A stretch of 64,000 bases of DNA. Source: Ascidia mentula (taxonomy: Eukaryota; Chordata; Ascidiacea; Phlebobranchia; Ascidiidae). Below the pieces are notes generated by a model that had not been told where the DNA came from, did not search any database, and worked only from the letters and a program-made list of their open reading frames with translations. Positions 47,406-60,313 of the stretch are shown piece after piece (position 1 is the first letter of the stretch; each line of letters begins with the position of its first letter). A program made the position numbers and the translations under genes. The DNA is taken from NCBI GenBank assembly GCA_947561715.1, contig OX387205.1:3911001-3975000 (forward strand), written 5' to 3'.

Positions 47406-48472
47406 GGCAGCGATTCTATAGACATAAAACCCGTTCGCAAAATAATTTCCTTCAGACTGCTCAGCACATTCCTCGTGCGCCAATAGTTCAAACGCGAAAT
47501 ATAATTTACAGATTGCCGCATTGCAGAATGACCTGATTATAATCCTTTATCGACCTTCAGCGCTCCAAAAAATTCAAAAAGATAATTAAAGGTGCTGTGA
47601 AAATCTCCTGTCGGACGAAAGCTCTGGGAATACCATAAGGTTTATATGGCAAAATCTTCTCAAGCATAAAATCCGTTCGCTTCTGCCAATCAACTCACCA
47701 CAAAGCTGCGTTTGTCTATTCATTATTATTTGCGACGCACTTGCTTTCAGAAAATATTTCTGAAACCATCGATACCAAGAAAACCCTGCGTGTAGGGTTA
47801 TAAAATAATGTCACAGTATATTTATTTTGAGAGTGGTACGCAGTCCTACCCTTTCCACTCTTTCTGAAAGTTTGACTATCTTCCATTTTTTTCAATTACT
47901 CTCTCGTTGTGTTACTGGGATGTCAGACCACATCATTATGCCCAAACTAAATATAATGAAGTAAACAATGGTTATGGATGGAGAGGCGGAACTGAAACAA
48001 TAATGGTATAATGCCAAAAAACAGTAATGAACATAAGAGTGAAAAGCAAGTTGTAACAAGTCATTGTGCCGAATGGTCGGTGACTGGCGAAACTGCCTTT
48101 TTACGAATCAATATATTATATTCCTAACACTCAAAAATGAGAGAAGGATGCTGATCCCCTTTCGAATTTCCGGAATATCTCATTGCATTTGAAAAACTTG
48201 CAGTGAAAGGTGGCAAATACACACAGAAAAGGCAGTATTTCAGAAACAAAACTGCAAATTTAGCAAGACATGCGACACACAGCAGGAAAGACAGCTAAAA
48301 TACAATGAAACGATAATAAGATGCGGATGTTGAACTTTAAACAAAAATTCGCAAAAACTTTTCACGAATCGAAAAAGAGCATCTTTAAAATGTTACATTA
48401 TGTAAGAAACTTCATCAGAATATCTACAATGCAATTACCATTTCCAGCACACTAATTCGCATTTGCATACAA

Positions 48473-48787
48473 CAGGGGCGCACAATCTTTTCTTTAATGC
48501 CGCCCGCATCACACAAACTTTGTTTCACCAACTTCGCATGTAATTATGCCGAAAAGTGTAAATGAAATGTTATATTTAACTATGTTTCATACCTAAAAAA
48601 TACACGATCTTATTGTGTTTTATAACAAAGACCGGCCAATTTCATGAGTCAAACATCCAGCTAAAACCTGTCAAGTTTTTAACAACGCAGGGCCGACAAT
48701 ACAAATATACTATAAAGCATGTGTACGACCGCATGAACTAGCATCCACGGCCACACGAAGTCGTATGCCACAGGTTGTGCACCCCTG
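48473..48787. mobile_element. hAT-like MITE, inverted partner of 17262-17535
   Basis: The ends are CAGGGGCGCACAATCT and GGTTGTGCACCCCTG. The flanks GCATACAA and ATATACAG are weakly duplicated. Same position relative to the LDLa receptor as the other copy. Confidence 0.7.
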
Positions 48788-48871
48788 ATATACAGATACA
48801 CATCAAAATTGGACGGAAGACATTTCGCCCAAATATACATAGGCAAGTCAGAAAACAATACAAGCGTTTTC

Positions 48872-51800
48872 CTATGCCTCATTAGGTTGATTTATCTCTT
48901 TCAACAAAATTTCGGAATTGTTTTGGGGTGGTGCCTTTTGTTTCGACGAAGCACTACCGGAGGCAGCAAAGGTAGAAGATGTTTTTCTGCTTACAATCTT
49001 TTTGGATTGCGACAATTTATGTGCAATGACATTGGAGTAGATAATAGGGTTTAAAGCACTGTTAATTGGCAACAGGATGCATGCGCTGGCCACGTAGGCC
49101 TCAGTGGGCATCTTGACTCCAGCCATACTCAAAAACACCATGAGACAAACCGGAATCCAACAGCAGAAATCAGTTACAATTAGTCGGAAGATTCTCTTCT
49201 GCATCTTGGTACTTGAGTCGGTAGTTTTGTGCTTTTTCATTCGGTTGCTCGCTTTGTAAATATAGATGTAGGCAAAAAAGATGAACAAAAACATCAGAAA
49301 GTTAATGGTGATGATAGCAGTTGAATATTCCCAGCCACGTTCGTTTCTTGTGGCAAATAAGCGAGGCATGCAGACGCTTGTTTCCCCGTAATAGCCGAAC
49401 TCGCCACGTATGGAGGTGGGAAAAGCTTCGGAGACGACGTCCCTTGCTTCTAACCAAGTTGTAATGGTTGTGTTGGAAATGCGTCTGGCAAGTTGAATCA
49501 TCTCTTCCACTTCGACTTCCTGTGAACCGAAGAAGTAATTGGGAAACCATATGGTGGTTTGAAAATATTCAAAATTCAACAATGGTAGAACGGCAGTAAT
49601 CAAAGCTAAGCCCCAGGTCAGTGATGTTGTTAAAATTGCCACGGTTTTAAATTCGATCTGACGACCCAGTAATGGATTTTGAATCGTCACAAATCTGAAT
49701 GTCGTCATTGCGGTCAAGATAAAGGCTGATGCCTCGCAAGATATAATGGCAAGGGCGCCTAAACTTGAACAAGCATAACTGGTCCTCCACATCTTGTCAT
49801 GGATGCAGTACGAGCCTTTGAAAGAAACTCCCACAGACACGATACTTATGAGATAAACGCCCATAAGAAAATCTGCTACGGAGAGATTAAGAATGAACAT
49901 GTTGGTGCATTTTGCGATTGCAGTTACTGCATTGGACTTGTACGTTTTTGCTGTGGCGAAAAAAACAGCGGAGTTGCCAATAATCGCAAGAATGCCCATA
50001 ATCCAGAAAAATGCTCTAAAAACTGGTGACGCGATCATTTCGTATCGATTGGAAAAAACTGTAACACATTCGTCGTTGCCATCTTGGCAGTTTGTCACGC
50101 CATTCTCCACAAGGTTTTGGTCGATGGAATACACGTTGCCGGAGAGGCATTTAAATCGTGTACTGTGGCAGAGCTGGTCGGCTTCGTCACTTCGATCTTT
50201 GCAGTCAAAAATTCCATCGCAAACCAAACTAGAAGAGATATTTTGCTTTTGGTTCGCACATTCCATCCATCGTCCCCTGCAGAGGGCAATGTCTTCATCA
50301 GAGCCGTCGTCGCAATCCATAAGACCATTGCAAACTTGCGACAGTGGGATATTGACGTCGACTGTGTTTCGAATGCAGTAAAATCGTGACGTGTTGCAGT
50401 ACTGTTCCCCTTGCAGTGCACACTCCGGACTAATAAGCACCCCATATATCTTTTCAACGATACCATCGCAAAAATGTACTTTGCTGGTCAACTTCAAACG
50501 TTGCCATAGAGTTTTAATTTGTTGAGCACACGGGGTTTGACAAAAAGATGGTGGATTGGGACATCCAGTACATTCGTCCTCCAACAATTTACATTCCGGG
50601 TTTCCGTCGCACTTTCGCACCATTTCGAAGCCATTCCAAGTTTGACACTGCATAAATTCGTTTGTTAATTGACTGCAACTGCAGTACTTTGTGTTTGAAC
50701 CTAAACAGTCTACATTGGGGTTGCACAAAGCTTCTGTCATGTTGACGCAGCTTGCATTACAACGCATCTGTCCACTAGGACATGTGCCCTGCAACTCGTT
50801 GCAAATCGACACATTTTTGCAAAAACATTCGTCCGATAAATCTTGACAGTCGGCAATGCCGTCGCAAACCTGACTCGGGGCGATTATGTGACGCCGATCG
50901 AGGCACTGAAAACATCTGAATTCACCCCCAACGAAGCACAAGTCTGATTGGTCGGCACAATTTGGCACCGAATCGTAGAGGTTGGCTTGGGGCAAAGTAC
51001 AAACTGATTTTCTGGTAGGCCCTGAACAACGAAATCCAAATCTTGCACGTTGTTCGTCGCTGTCATCGTTGCAGGATGATCCGACGGCGCTGTTATCGTC
51101 GCAGAAGTATTTGTTATCTATAAAAGTACCGTCTTCGCATTGGAATAGTCCACTGCAGTGTTTGGTCATCCCAGTGATATACCTGTTACCACTGTCGCAT
51201 ACAACTTTATCAGGTGAGCATCTGTAGTCGTATAAGGGATAAAGACGAATATCATATCCAGTGACGTACTCCAATGATTGAGATTTATCACAATCCTGTA
51301 TAATTACTTGACTTCCGCACCAAGCTGATGTTGTTTTACAAACGTTATTGGTTTCAGTAAGTTGAGTGCAGTTAAGCTCATCTGTCCAGTCGCCACAATC
51401 ATTTACCCCGTTGCAAGTTTTTGTTTGATTCAGACATCCTGTTAACGGGCACTTGTAGCTGTAGCAACCGCACTCAAATTGGTTACATGTGCAGTTCATC
51501 TCATCCTCCATACCAGGACAATCTGGTGTCCCGTCGCATCTTCGTGCAATGTTGATGCATCCTTTGCTCCCCCCGCAGCCACTTGGTTGTTTGTAACAAT
51601 TACAAGTGAACTGGTTTGGTTTGCACGAGCAGTTTTTTTCATCACTCCAATCTCCGCAATCAGATGTGCCATCGCATCGATAAGAACCGGGTAAGCAGCC
51701 TGTTGTTATCGTGGACGTGCAGTTGAGGGTGGTGTAGCAGTCACATTGGAATTCGGATTCTTTGCAGGTGCAGTTTCTTTCATCTGACCAGTCGTTACAG

Positions 51801-53336
51801 TCGTTATATCCATCGCAGATCTTGGTATCGGGTACACACCCGGTGCATCCTTTTTGACCCCAACAGGCACATTTAAATTCGTTCGTAGGGCATTGGGCTG
51901 CCGGTTCATCGCTCCAATCGCCGCAGTCGTTGTAGCCGTCGTTTACCCAGCTATCTGCAACACACGGTTCTGCACAAACGTCATTCACCGTGCCGTAACA
52001 CGCACATTTGAACTCGTTGGCAGAACATAGATTCGGACAGTTTTTCTCATCACTCCAATCACTGCAGGTTTGCAACTTGTCGCACCTGATAACAATATAA
52101 CGCTTGAATAATGCATATCGAAAAATAAGTAGGTATTGGCGTATTTGTTTTGGTATTGTCCACCCTCTGCTACGCCGAAAGCAAGCGCATTGCATGATAA
52201 TTAGCATTTTAACCTGATATCAAAAAAGTTGGAATAAAAACATTTCAAATAAAATTTATAGTTTTCCTGTTTATGATAGAACTCTTAAAATATGTATAGG
52301 AATCTCCCGACAGTCTTGTGGACAACAAAGACTTGGTATCTGAATTTTTTAACAAGTTACACAAGAGAAAATCTAAGTTATTTGTCTTTCTGTTGTTTCT
52401 GATATATATATTTCGCCTACGATTCGGAATCGTCAGTATCATTAAAAAACAACGCGTTTGAAACATAATCCCTGTTTATTCTGTGAAATACCTTTGAGAC
52501 TTGGAGTAATATTTAGGGTATCCCCTATCACATTCATCTGTGCTGTTCGCACAATCACAATACACATCATCTGGCTGTTTCGCAGGAAGCTCATCACTCC
52601 AGTCACCACAGTGGTTGAAGTCATCAGATCTCCAGGTCGTTGGAACACATCCTGACCCCCAAATGCAGTTGCCGCCATTTCGACATGTGCAGGAGAACAT
52701 AGAGTCAGGACACTTGCATTGGATGCTGTCAAATGGTCCTTGGCACGCGCCTACATAACATAAACTCTTTGAAGACCTCCAAACAAAAAGCTTGTGCTAA
52801 AGCAGCACCGAAATGGCAAACCCAATTGATGCAAACACACGTTTAACAGGTTATGAGTTACGAAGTTGGTGTTCGAATGTTCGTGACGAACTGCATGTGT
52901 TTGAGTGTAAACCGGTTTTGACATAGGTCGATTTCCTTTTTCTGAATTTCTGGTTTCTAGTTACGCTAACTACGTTGGCTATTCTTACCAATTTTCCACG
53001 ATTAGGACAATCATCGTCGCAGTATAAACTGTAGTAACATATATTTTATATGGAAACGGATTTATGAGCAGTGGTGGCATTCGTGCGAACTCCTGCTTTA
53101 TATTGGCAAACCAGTTATTAATCATGGCCACGATGGCTATGGTTTAATGTTTTTTTCTGATGGAACACTTTCGTAACGTTTTTGATGTCACCGCTGCTTA
53201 TAAGATCAAATTGATAACCTTTAAAGTTAATTTCCTACTCACGTTTTCTTGTGTTTGCTGATATCATATCTTGGGCAATTGCCATTCTCCAAACCACCAT
53301 CACCCAGACGATCTTTAAACCAACTCTAGAGATCAT
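48872..53336 (-). CDS. LDLa-repeat relaxin-receptor-like GPCR, copy 2
   Basis: Exons in transcription order are 53336-53243, 52750-52492 and 52085-48872; their lengths equal copy 1 (94, 259, 3214 bases), giving 1,188 residues. The architecture is the same: signal peptide, about 15 LDLa-like modules, no LRRs, rhodopsin-class 7TM with FRF in place of DRY and SALNPIIYS in TM7. By hand count about 57 of roughly 1,070 residues encoded by exon 3 differ from copy 1. Differences are spread over ectodomain and TM1 with no length change, which argues that both copies are maintained. Many changes in the LDLa modules avoid the cysteines and acidic calcium-binding residues. The open frame beyond 52085 is intron. 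Confidence 0.88.
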
Positions 53337-55190
53337 TTCCTGCAAAAAAATATCAACACTTTTGCTTCACTGATGTCGGGTTTACAGTTTTTCAGGGCAT
53401 TCCTGTGTGTGCCACACTGAAAATTTAATAAAAAGTACAATTTCCCGCAGACGTTTTATTCAACGACGTTATGATTTTTACAAACGCAACTGACACGAGC
53501 AAAATGAAAAATGCGTGTTTCAAAAGACAACACTTTCTTTCGTATTTGCAAATAAAATATCGTTCGCAAACTTTTCACACGCATTCCTGCGTTGAGTAAA
53601 ATACAAGTCTATATTTTCTATGCATTGCTTCATACCTCTTTCAACAAAACTGTGATGTTGTCTGATTCTTGATTTTGAGGACTCGATTGTGTTCGTTTTG
53701 AACGGGACGGGAAATTCCACCTGTTTATAAAAAAAATCCATAATTAAAAATTTTCCGGAATGTAAGTAACGTATATTTTGCCAGATGGACTGCAATGTAA
53801 ATAACAAATAGGACCTTTATATACTACGTTTAACAACCCTAGGTTTTTAGAATCACAGTTGAGGTTATAACATTGGGTCCCGCAATATGACAAACTTCTC
53901 AAGGTCTTACAAATACAAGCGACTTTTTGTGCAGTCATAAATAAACCTTACGCACCTCAGTTGGAAGAACAAGAAACCGGAATCCCCAGGTAGCTGAGCG
54001 AGGTGTATCCTGGCGTCTATTCGGGCGTATGGACTTGTTTCAGTACGCTGCAATGTCACCTTATACTTAGATACGGATAATTTATCTTTGCCCCTAAATA
54101 GTACAAACGTCAGAGATAAGCTTGAATACGATGGAATACTTGCATCAAAGTTGGCCTTGTCTGAATTTCAAAGAAGATATGCATATTTTTCCTTTGTGTA
54201 ACGTTTGGCTAAAAAAAAAACGTTAAAATCGACGTTTCACAATTAAAGCCTAACTGTGTGCGAGCAACAACTGGACAAATACTGACATCAACACTTGCAA
54301 CAGAACCAACATGATATTGACTCAGGCAAAACGTTTAGGGGTGATTAAGAACAAGGGTAAGCTATAAAGTATGAAGCTTCCCCGCCCCTAAACATATATT
54401 AACAAACTATAGTGATATTTTCGTTGCCAGGCAAAAGAATCACAACCCTGAAGAAGTGTCACTGGATGGGAGGAGTAACGTCGGTTGCAATAAACATCTC
54501 TGAACAGTTCTTTAAAATTAGTACAAACCAAGACACAACTAACACAGAAATCAGGATTTAAGCGAACTGAGCAGCATCACAACCAAAGACTGATCTCAAT
54601 ATTGCCATCCCTCCGCTATATAAGTCTTTGCAAGTGACATTTTTTTGCGTTCATGCAACGCTGTGGTAATTATGACAGGTAGAAATGAGTGGTATCCTAT
54701 AGGATATGGACTGATCAGTGTGTCTTGCAGCTCCATAAGCGGGAAATTAGTGTCTAAAATACTCACGTAACTTTGTCACTTTAAACTATATTCCAGGCCT
54801 TTGATGTGCTACGCGCTATCTGAACATTTTGACACCAAGACGATCGTTTTTGTACTGCCTTTAAAATTTTACACACCTGAAAAACAGCCGCTATAAATGT
54901 CCAATATTTAATATTTATGCAACGACTCAAAACAAAAAATACAGTATGCGCACAATACTGCTGGCATTGACCATACCTAACACCAGCAAACCGTCAAGCT
55001 GCAGCGCTAATTTTAAGATGTAGGAAGGTAGTTGGCAAACTAGGAAACTTTCCAGTGGTGACCCGTGTTGCATGTCAGGAAATGCATGACTAGCAATGTT
55101 CACTACAAGCTACTTCCCCTATAGAATAGTGATACACGTGTTGAACTTTATAAGGACTGTCAAATTGACGGCCAACTGCCTAAATTACGC
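53337..55190. other. Upstream region of LDLa receptor copy 2
   Basis: No gene is seen. The stretch is the inverted equivalent of about 10926-12797. The acceptor-like T-run and GCAG next to the ATG is conserved here too (53339 onward on the minus strand). Confidence 0.5.
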
Positions 55191-55441
55191 AGAATATCCA
55201 TTTCCTATGGGTTACCACGAAATGCTGCAGACACGCGCTTAGCTGTTGCTCATGCAAAAATTATGGAACTTTTGCGATGACTTGCAATTATCACAAAACT
55301 TTTATTCGTGGAGTTCAGCAAATCCACACAAAACAATCACCACGACGTTACACAGCCAATCTTTCCCCACAATTTACAAATGCCATATTCCACTGGTTGG
55401 TAGATATGTTTACACGACGCTAATAATATTGTTGCTTCTGA

Positions 55442-56445
55442 ATGATGTGTATCTGTAAACCGCTTTCCAAACCTCGTCAAAGTGTCAACATCACGAAAAT
55501 AGACAAGACACTGGACTGTTTCAAAACCAGCCGACCAATATTGCCGAGACCACACAAAAGAATAAAACGTAATTATATATTTTATGTACTAGCAGCTAGT
55601 ATTATTGTGTTCATATCGGTTACAGTAGGAAACACAACCTTCTTTTAACTCCCCAACACAAAAATTTTATTGTGGTCTGTGGTTTTCTCAAATCAAAATA
55701 AGCCCAAATGTTAAACATTTGACCTGAATCATTGACTCAAAGAGGCAATATATGTTCAAGTGAATCAGCTTATTGCTTCCCTCGGTCCAAAAACGACACT
55801 CGAAATGCGATCACCACAGAACGACATTACTTTGAACCCCGTTCGCGGTTGCTGTTGGTTGGCATTTAATTACGTTAAGAATTTTGCGCATGTTGAACTT
55901 CACAAAGCGGGTTTTACGCGGAATTCTGGCTACCCAAAGGTTAACATGAGGAGGCGAACTGTTCATTGTGATTTACAGACTATAAAGATTCCAGACTTTC
56001 TCGGCGTCTCTCCGTGTTTTCAACGAATACATTTTACATTCAGATGGTTATTTATATTTTCAGTATAAAAAAGAAATGCTAGCCTAAGTAACGAATCGGC
56101 CACTCAACCCGAACTGAAACGGGTTGTCATCCATAAATTTGGATAACAATGACTGGCCTTGAAATTTAGACCTTGTCCCCCGGCGAGTTGGTGGTTGAAT
56201 ACGTAAGTACACCAATCAACAACACACCCGTTTTCCTATACTACTGTCTTTCGACACTCCACAACCGGATGCCAGACGTCTACTTTGTATATAAAACGGT
56301 CCTGATTCCAGCCGTCGTTTTTGCACTATTTTGGGTGCAAAAAAGTAGGCTAAGTCGTCTTTGTTCTTTCGACTGCAAAAGACGGACAAAAGAAAGCAAG
56401 AACAAAAACTTCACCAGCATTTCGTTCAAAAGCCCAAGTATGTAA
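55442..56445 (+). CDS. Possible BK-channel beta-subunit-like two-TM protein (tentative)
   Basis: Three open segments lie in order. 55442-55648 starts Met-Met, has a basic stretch and a hydrophobic segment (IFYVLAASIIVFISVTV). 55790-56060 has scattered Cys (RGCCWLAFNYV, VHCDLQTIKIPDFLGVSPCF). 56173-56445 has FLYYCLST, RMPDVYFVYK, a hydrophobic segment ending FALFW, and a basic tail ending at TAA. This order (N-in TM1, Cys-rich loop with a C-x-IP-like motif, a Tyr-Cys motif, then TM2 with FW and a basic tail) resembles KCNMB/TipE-type auxiliary subunits. Exon joins were not resolved and similarity is only by eye; it could be a decayed gene or chance ORFs. The segment is missing from the other arm. 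Confidence 0.3.
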
Positions 56446-58682
56446 GTTTGGATCGGAAGAGACGCAAACCAACTCCACAGCTTTAATCCGGGTCACTTAT
56501 GTTGTACCACGAGTCGTGCAAGAGGAACTCAGATAACTAACAATCTACTTCACAAAAACAATATATTTAATAGGCAAAACTATTTTCAAAAAGAATTGAC
56601 ATGTCAGTTTTAGTACAACATGACCAGGAGTTGTCCCGACCGACCGTATCGCTGCGGAGGTTAGTTAAGTCTCTTCCGTTTGGATTTTTCACTTGACAAT
56701 TTACCGAACTGCATGGGCTCAAGAATTCCGTTCTCGCTTTTGTCTATGATATATGTCAAAACGGTTCAATTTTGGTCCTGTTTATGTTCGTAACATTTAT
56801 GTTTTGTTTGCGTTGTTGGTAAGTGCGGTTAGTAGTCACATGACACACATCTGCAATGTGAATGTCAGCGTGGTCTGCAGTATGTGAGTGCGGTCACACC
56901 GTACTATAAATGTACAGAATTTTTCGGTAATGTGACGAAGCAATGACAACGGGAAGATCTACCGACCACTCCTCTATCGGTTGCGGTGAAAGATGAGAAA
57001 CTGATGTCAGAGTCGTGGCTTTGTGTGCATTTGTTTGAACCCATAAATAGGTAACAGGTGTTCATGTATCATATTGTGGCTCACCTTGTGAGGTTGGTTG
57101 TGTTGGGTTGTTACAGTAGGCTATTGTATATTACTCTCAAATCGTTTTATCTGTCAATCAATTTATAACCACAGACGCGCTGTTAAGGCTTATTGGCTGA
57201 AAAACCCATGCTCACACAAAGCGAAAAGATATTGTTCTCTGTTTTGGCAAAACATGTTTTCTTGGAGTAAATTGCTTTTTGGCACGGGGACTTTTGTGTC
57301 ATGAACTACAAAGTGAAGTTTCCACATTTACTGCGATGAAAACGTTGCTTTCGGTAAAGTTGGTGATATAGGTGTTGCGGGAAATCAACCTGTTACTGTA
57401 TTTTCGCGATTGTTTAGTCCAGGGGTTCTTAACATTATATGGATATGCGCTTAACTAAGAAGGCGTGGAAGATTGGCAAGGGGGCGCATAAGATTTTAAA
57501 ACAGCCGTTTAGCAACCAATCAGTGATCCAATGGTAACTATGATAATGGTCTTTAGGTTGATGAAAGTAGTTTTGGTTTAATATCTGTTTGTGTTGTGCT
57601 TTCGAGTGGGAAGACGAAAACACGGAACAAACTCGACTGTGCAGCCGACTTGCGGTGTGCATTTTTATCCCCAAATCCACGAATAAACAGTAGTTTAAAA
57701 AGCATGCCCATCACTGTGGGAAGCGCAAGATTTGAAAAAAAGATGAGAAGGGGTCGAGACTATTGATGTAGTCCTTACGTTAACATGTCCGAATTCCTAA
57801 ATAAAATAAATTAAGACCCTTTGTCTTGGTGTTGTTTCAATAAATTGATACAATATGACCGCAAACACCTGCTCCATTGACTATGTATGTTGTAAAGTAT
57901 CAACATTTTCATAAATACAATTTAAGTGGAAAACGTATTGGATTTTTTGCCAACTTAAATAGCGTTGCTGTGTTCTCTGCGGATAAAAAAGTTTGACAAC
58001 TGTGTGCTGAAAAATAGAAAATATTAGGACAAGTTTTGGTCAACTCCACTTTACGCGTCAAAAGCAAAATGCCAAGATCCCGAAGCAAGGAACGAAATAA
58101 AGCTTGCAATGACTGCAGCAATTCTAAGTAACCCAAAGGAAATTACGTTGTTCTGCGGTCGATTGATGTGGTTGATTTGACAGCCTTCCAGACACGCGCT
58201 TATGTCAATGTCTAATTGAGGAAATGACTCATACTGAAGTTCGCAGCTGGTGCATTTTCCGTGCGCCAGTGGTTCTTACACTTTTTGGAGTTGGAAATAT
58301 TCATAGCGACGCACTAATCACTAATATATCAGAACGATTATTCCAATCACAAAGTGGTTTAATCACCACAAAGTGGAAGTTTCCTGACCTTTTGGTCGAC
58401 AAGATGTTCTGCAAGAGTCACGCCAAGCTGCACTGATGAGACGTTAAAGGTGGAAACCGTGGTCATCTGTCTGCAGCTCAAAGAATTTATCAGATCTGTT
58501 TATAAGTTTGACTCGTTTTATGCTTGCAAAAACCTGTGATAATAAAAACTTGACCCGAATTTAAAGGCCTTTGGAAAAAGTAGCATTTTTAGTAAAACAC
58601 AAAATAAGACTAAAAATAGAATTAAAGCTCAATATTTCCAAATTACATTAGAATTACTGACATTTTGCTCTAATTAGTAAAA
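56446..58682. other. Outer part of the right inverted arm
   Basis: No gene is seen. 56740-58682 matches inverted 8880-10925. It includes a hAT-like end near 57419 (CCAGGGGTTCTTAAC) and a partial family F foldback element at 58425-58490. Confidence 0.5.
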
Positions 58683-59528
58683 CGTTGCCTCGCGTGCGTG
58701 TGTTTGGTCGCTTCTGACTACAACCGTGCGTGATACGAGTATGAATATCTGGCACAAAAACTTCTTGCACAACATCGTGTTTGGTCATATCATCGTATCA
58801 AGCAAGACACATTTGTTGGGTGCATCTCAGCTCTCTGTATTATGGATTCCTTTGGCCCATCGGTCTACTGCTTGTTTTCAATCTTGTCCTGTTTGCAATT
58901 GTGTTTAGCAGTCTTACGTGCAGAAAGCATAAGCTTAGCTAAACAGAACACTTCTCAAGCTAAAACCATGTATTTCAATAGTTGCATTAGGATTTTAAAT
59001 ACAATCCGTTTGTATGTGAAAATTCGCACAACATGTGAAGTGGGTTTAACATATGAAATGCAATTTCAATTTATACCGAGTTGTTTTGCTGACAACCGTT
59101 ACTTTAACAGATTCGATCTTCCGCACCGCACAAAAGCGTACGAGCTCCCAGGATTTCATGCTTGCAATAACATTGATCGTGATGATGGGTCTGACTTTAA
59201 ATCAAAGTGAATAAATTTGATTTGATGAACTTTAAATCAAATTTATTCACCTCAAAACCCCATTAACCTCTAACTTAATGTCAGTAGTGAATATGTAACG
59301 TGATATGTTAACGTGTATTGTCATTTTTAGGGAATTTTAATCTTTCTTTCGAATTGTATTCGCAACCCAAATGTGCGAAGTTTGTGGCTACATCCTATAA
59401 TGGAGAAGCTTGGATGCGGAAGACGCATAAGAACTTCTTCAACTGCCACCAGCTCCATGAGCGGTTCGGATGAAACTGGACAAACTCGCAACAAGGAAAA
59501 CAGATCTGAAGCAAGTTTAGTTATGTAG
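58683..59528 (+). pseudogene. Deletion remnant of the CUB adhesion receptor: promoter piece fused to TM5-TM7 exons
   Basis: 58683-58785 matches the receptor's upstream region (24540-24648, same orientation). At 58786 it switches to the TM5 exon (LCIMDSFGPSVYCLFS in a shifted frame), then part of the TM6 exon up to 59196, a short hairpin (59207-59250), and the last exon 59331-59528 with an open frame (IRNPNVRSLWLHPIMEKLGC) and stop TAG. Signal peptide, CUB, EGF, GAIN and TM1-TM4 are absent, so no receptor can be made. Confidence 0.8.
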
Positions 59529-60313
59529 AACAAACATAGTACTACGTTGTTGTCAGGCATTATAAGTTTAACAGAAAAAAGTTACGTAGATGTTATTGTT
59601 TCTTACGTCTTTCTTGCGTTTTTATGGTGTTGTGTGTAGGTGGTGAATTGCTCCTCCATAATCCGGAAGAAGTCTCGGCGAATGGCAAACAAAACGTCGG
59701 TTTAATAAAAACTTGTGTGTCAGAATAATAGTTTTAAGTTTAAAATTTGCAGATAATACAACAGGTTGTGCGAAGGCACAGAAATATTTTATGGATAACA
59801 CGCTAAAACAATACTGCAAAAAACGCCAAGCTCCGTGACAAAGACATTAAAAAGGCAGTGAAATTGGGTTGTCAAAAAAAAAAGTGCCCGCAATGCATAT
59901 CTTGTAACATATTCTCTGAAAATACTACCTTTTTTTGCCATCACGATAGGTTTCCGATATTGCATGTAAATATATATTTTTAGGATTGCTGACTGACGTA
60001 ATTTCTTTTTCTCTAAATTCGGGTATCCCCCTCTTGGTGCATTTAGCTGGATGAATGATTGAATGGTCCAGTGCCATGTACAAAAGTAAAACTGTGTACA
60101 TAAAGTTTACATCTTTGGTATTCAATTAATGCATGATTAAATGCGTGTTTTGTTTTCATTTGTCATTTGACCAACTGCTTTTTTAATTTACTGAAATCCT
60201 CCATACGAATAAAGTGCAGAAGTTTTGTAAAGTTTCATTTTGTGTTGGTTTGAGAGAATAAAATGATTCTGTCAACCTGACATAATTTTGATTTTCTTTA
60301 ATGTTCAGTGGCA
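59529..60313. other. Spacer between the receptor remnant and METTL23
   Basis: 59529-59760 resembles 41583-41770 downstream of the intact receptor. From about 59800 on, the sequence is single-copy in the window. The METTL23 promoter is expected here but no specific element was recognised. Confidence 0.4.
60296..60308 (+). promoter_or_regulatory. Splice or trans-splice acceptor before the METTL23 start codon
   Basis: TTTAATGTTCAG ends 5 bases before the ATG at 60314 and is preceded by a T-rich tract, so the first coding exon begins at an acceptor. Confidence 0.55.

Larger units (their letters stand above)
45582..48871. other. Region between membrane-protein copy C and LDLa receptor copy 2
   Basis: No gene is seen. 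It corresponds (inverted) to 17178-18873 but is longer, because repeats at 46440-47405 are inserted: a piece also found at 6500-6800, the middle-repetitive element, and a SINE. Confidence 0.5.
43183..58682. repeat. Right arm of the large inverted duplication (partner about 8880-21079)
   Basis: See the left arm for anchors. At the inner end (43183) homology stops where a receptor exon 7 copy begins. At the outer end (58682) it stops where a receptor promoter fragment begins. Extra sequence in this arm includes about 55190-56740. Confidence 0.85.

Noticed and set aside
49893-50381. Long antisense ORFs inside the LDLa receptor exon (also 15668-16150, 50084-50389, 15660-15965)
   Set aside because: They are shadows of the receptor's own coding frame and have no domain or splice context of their own.
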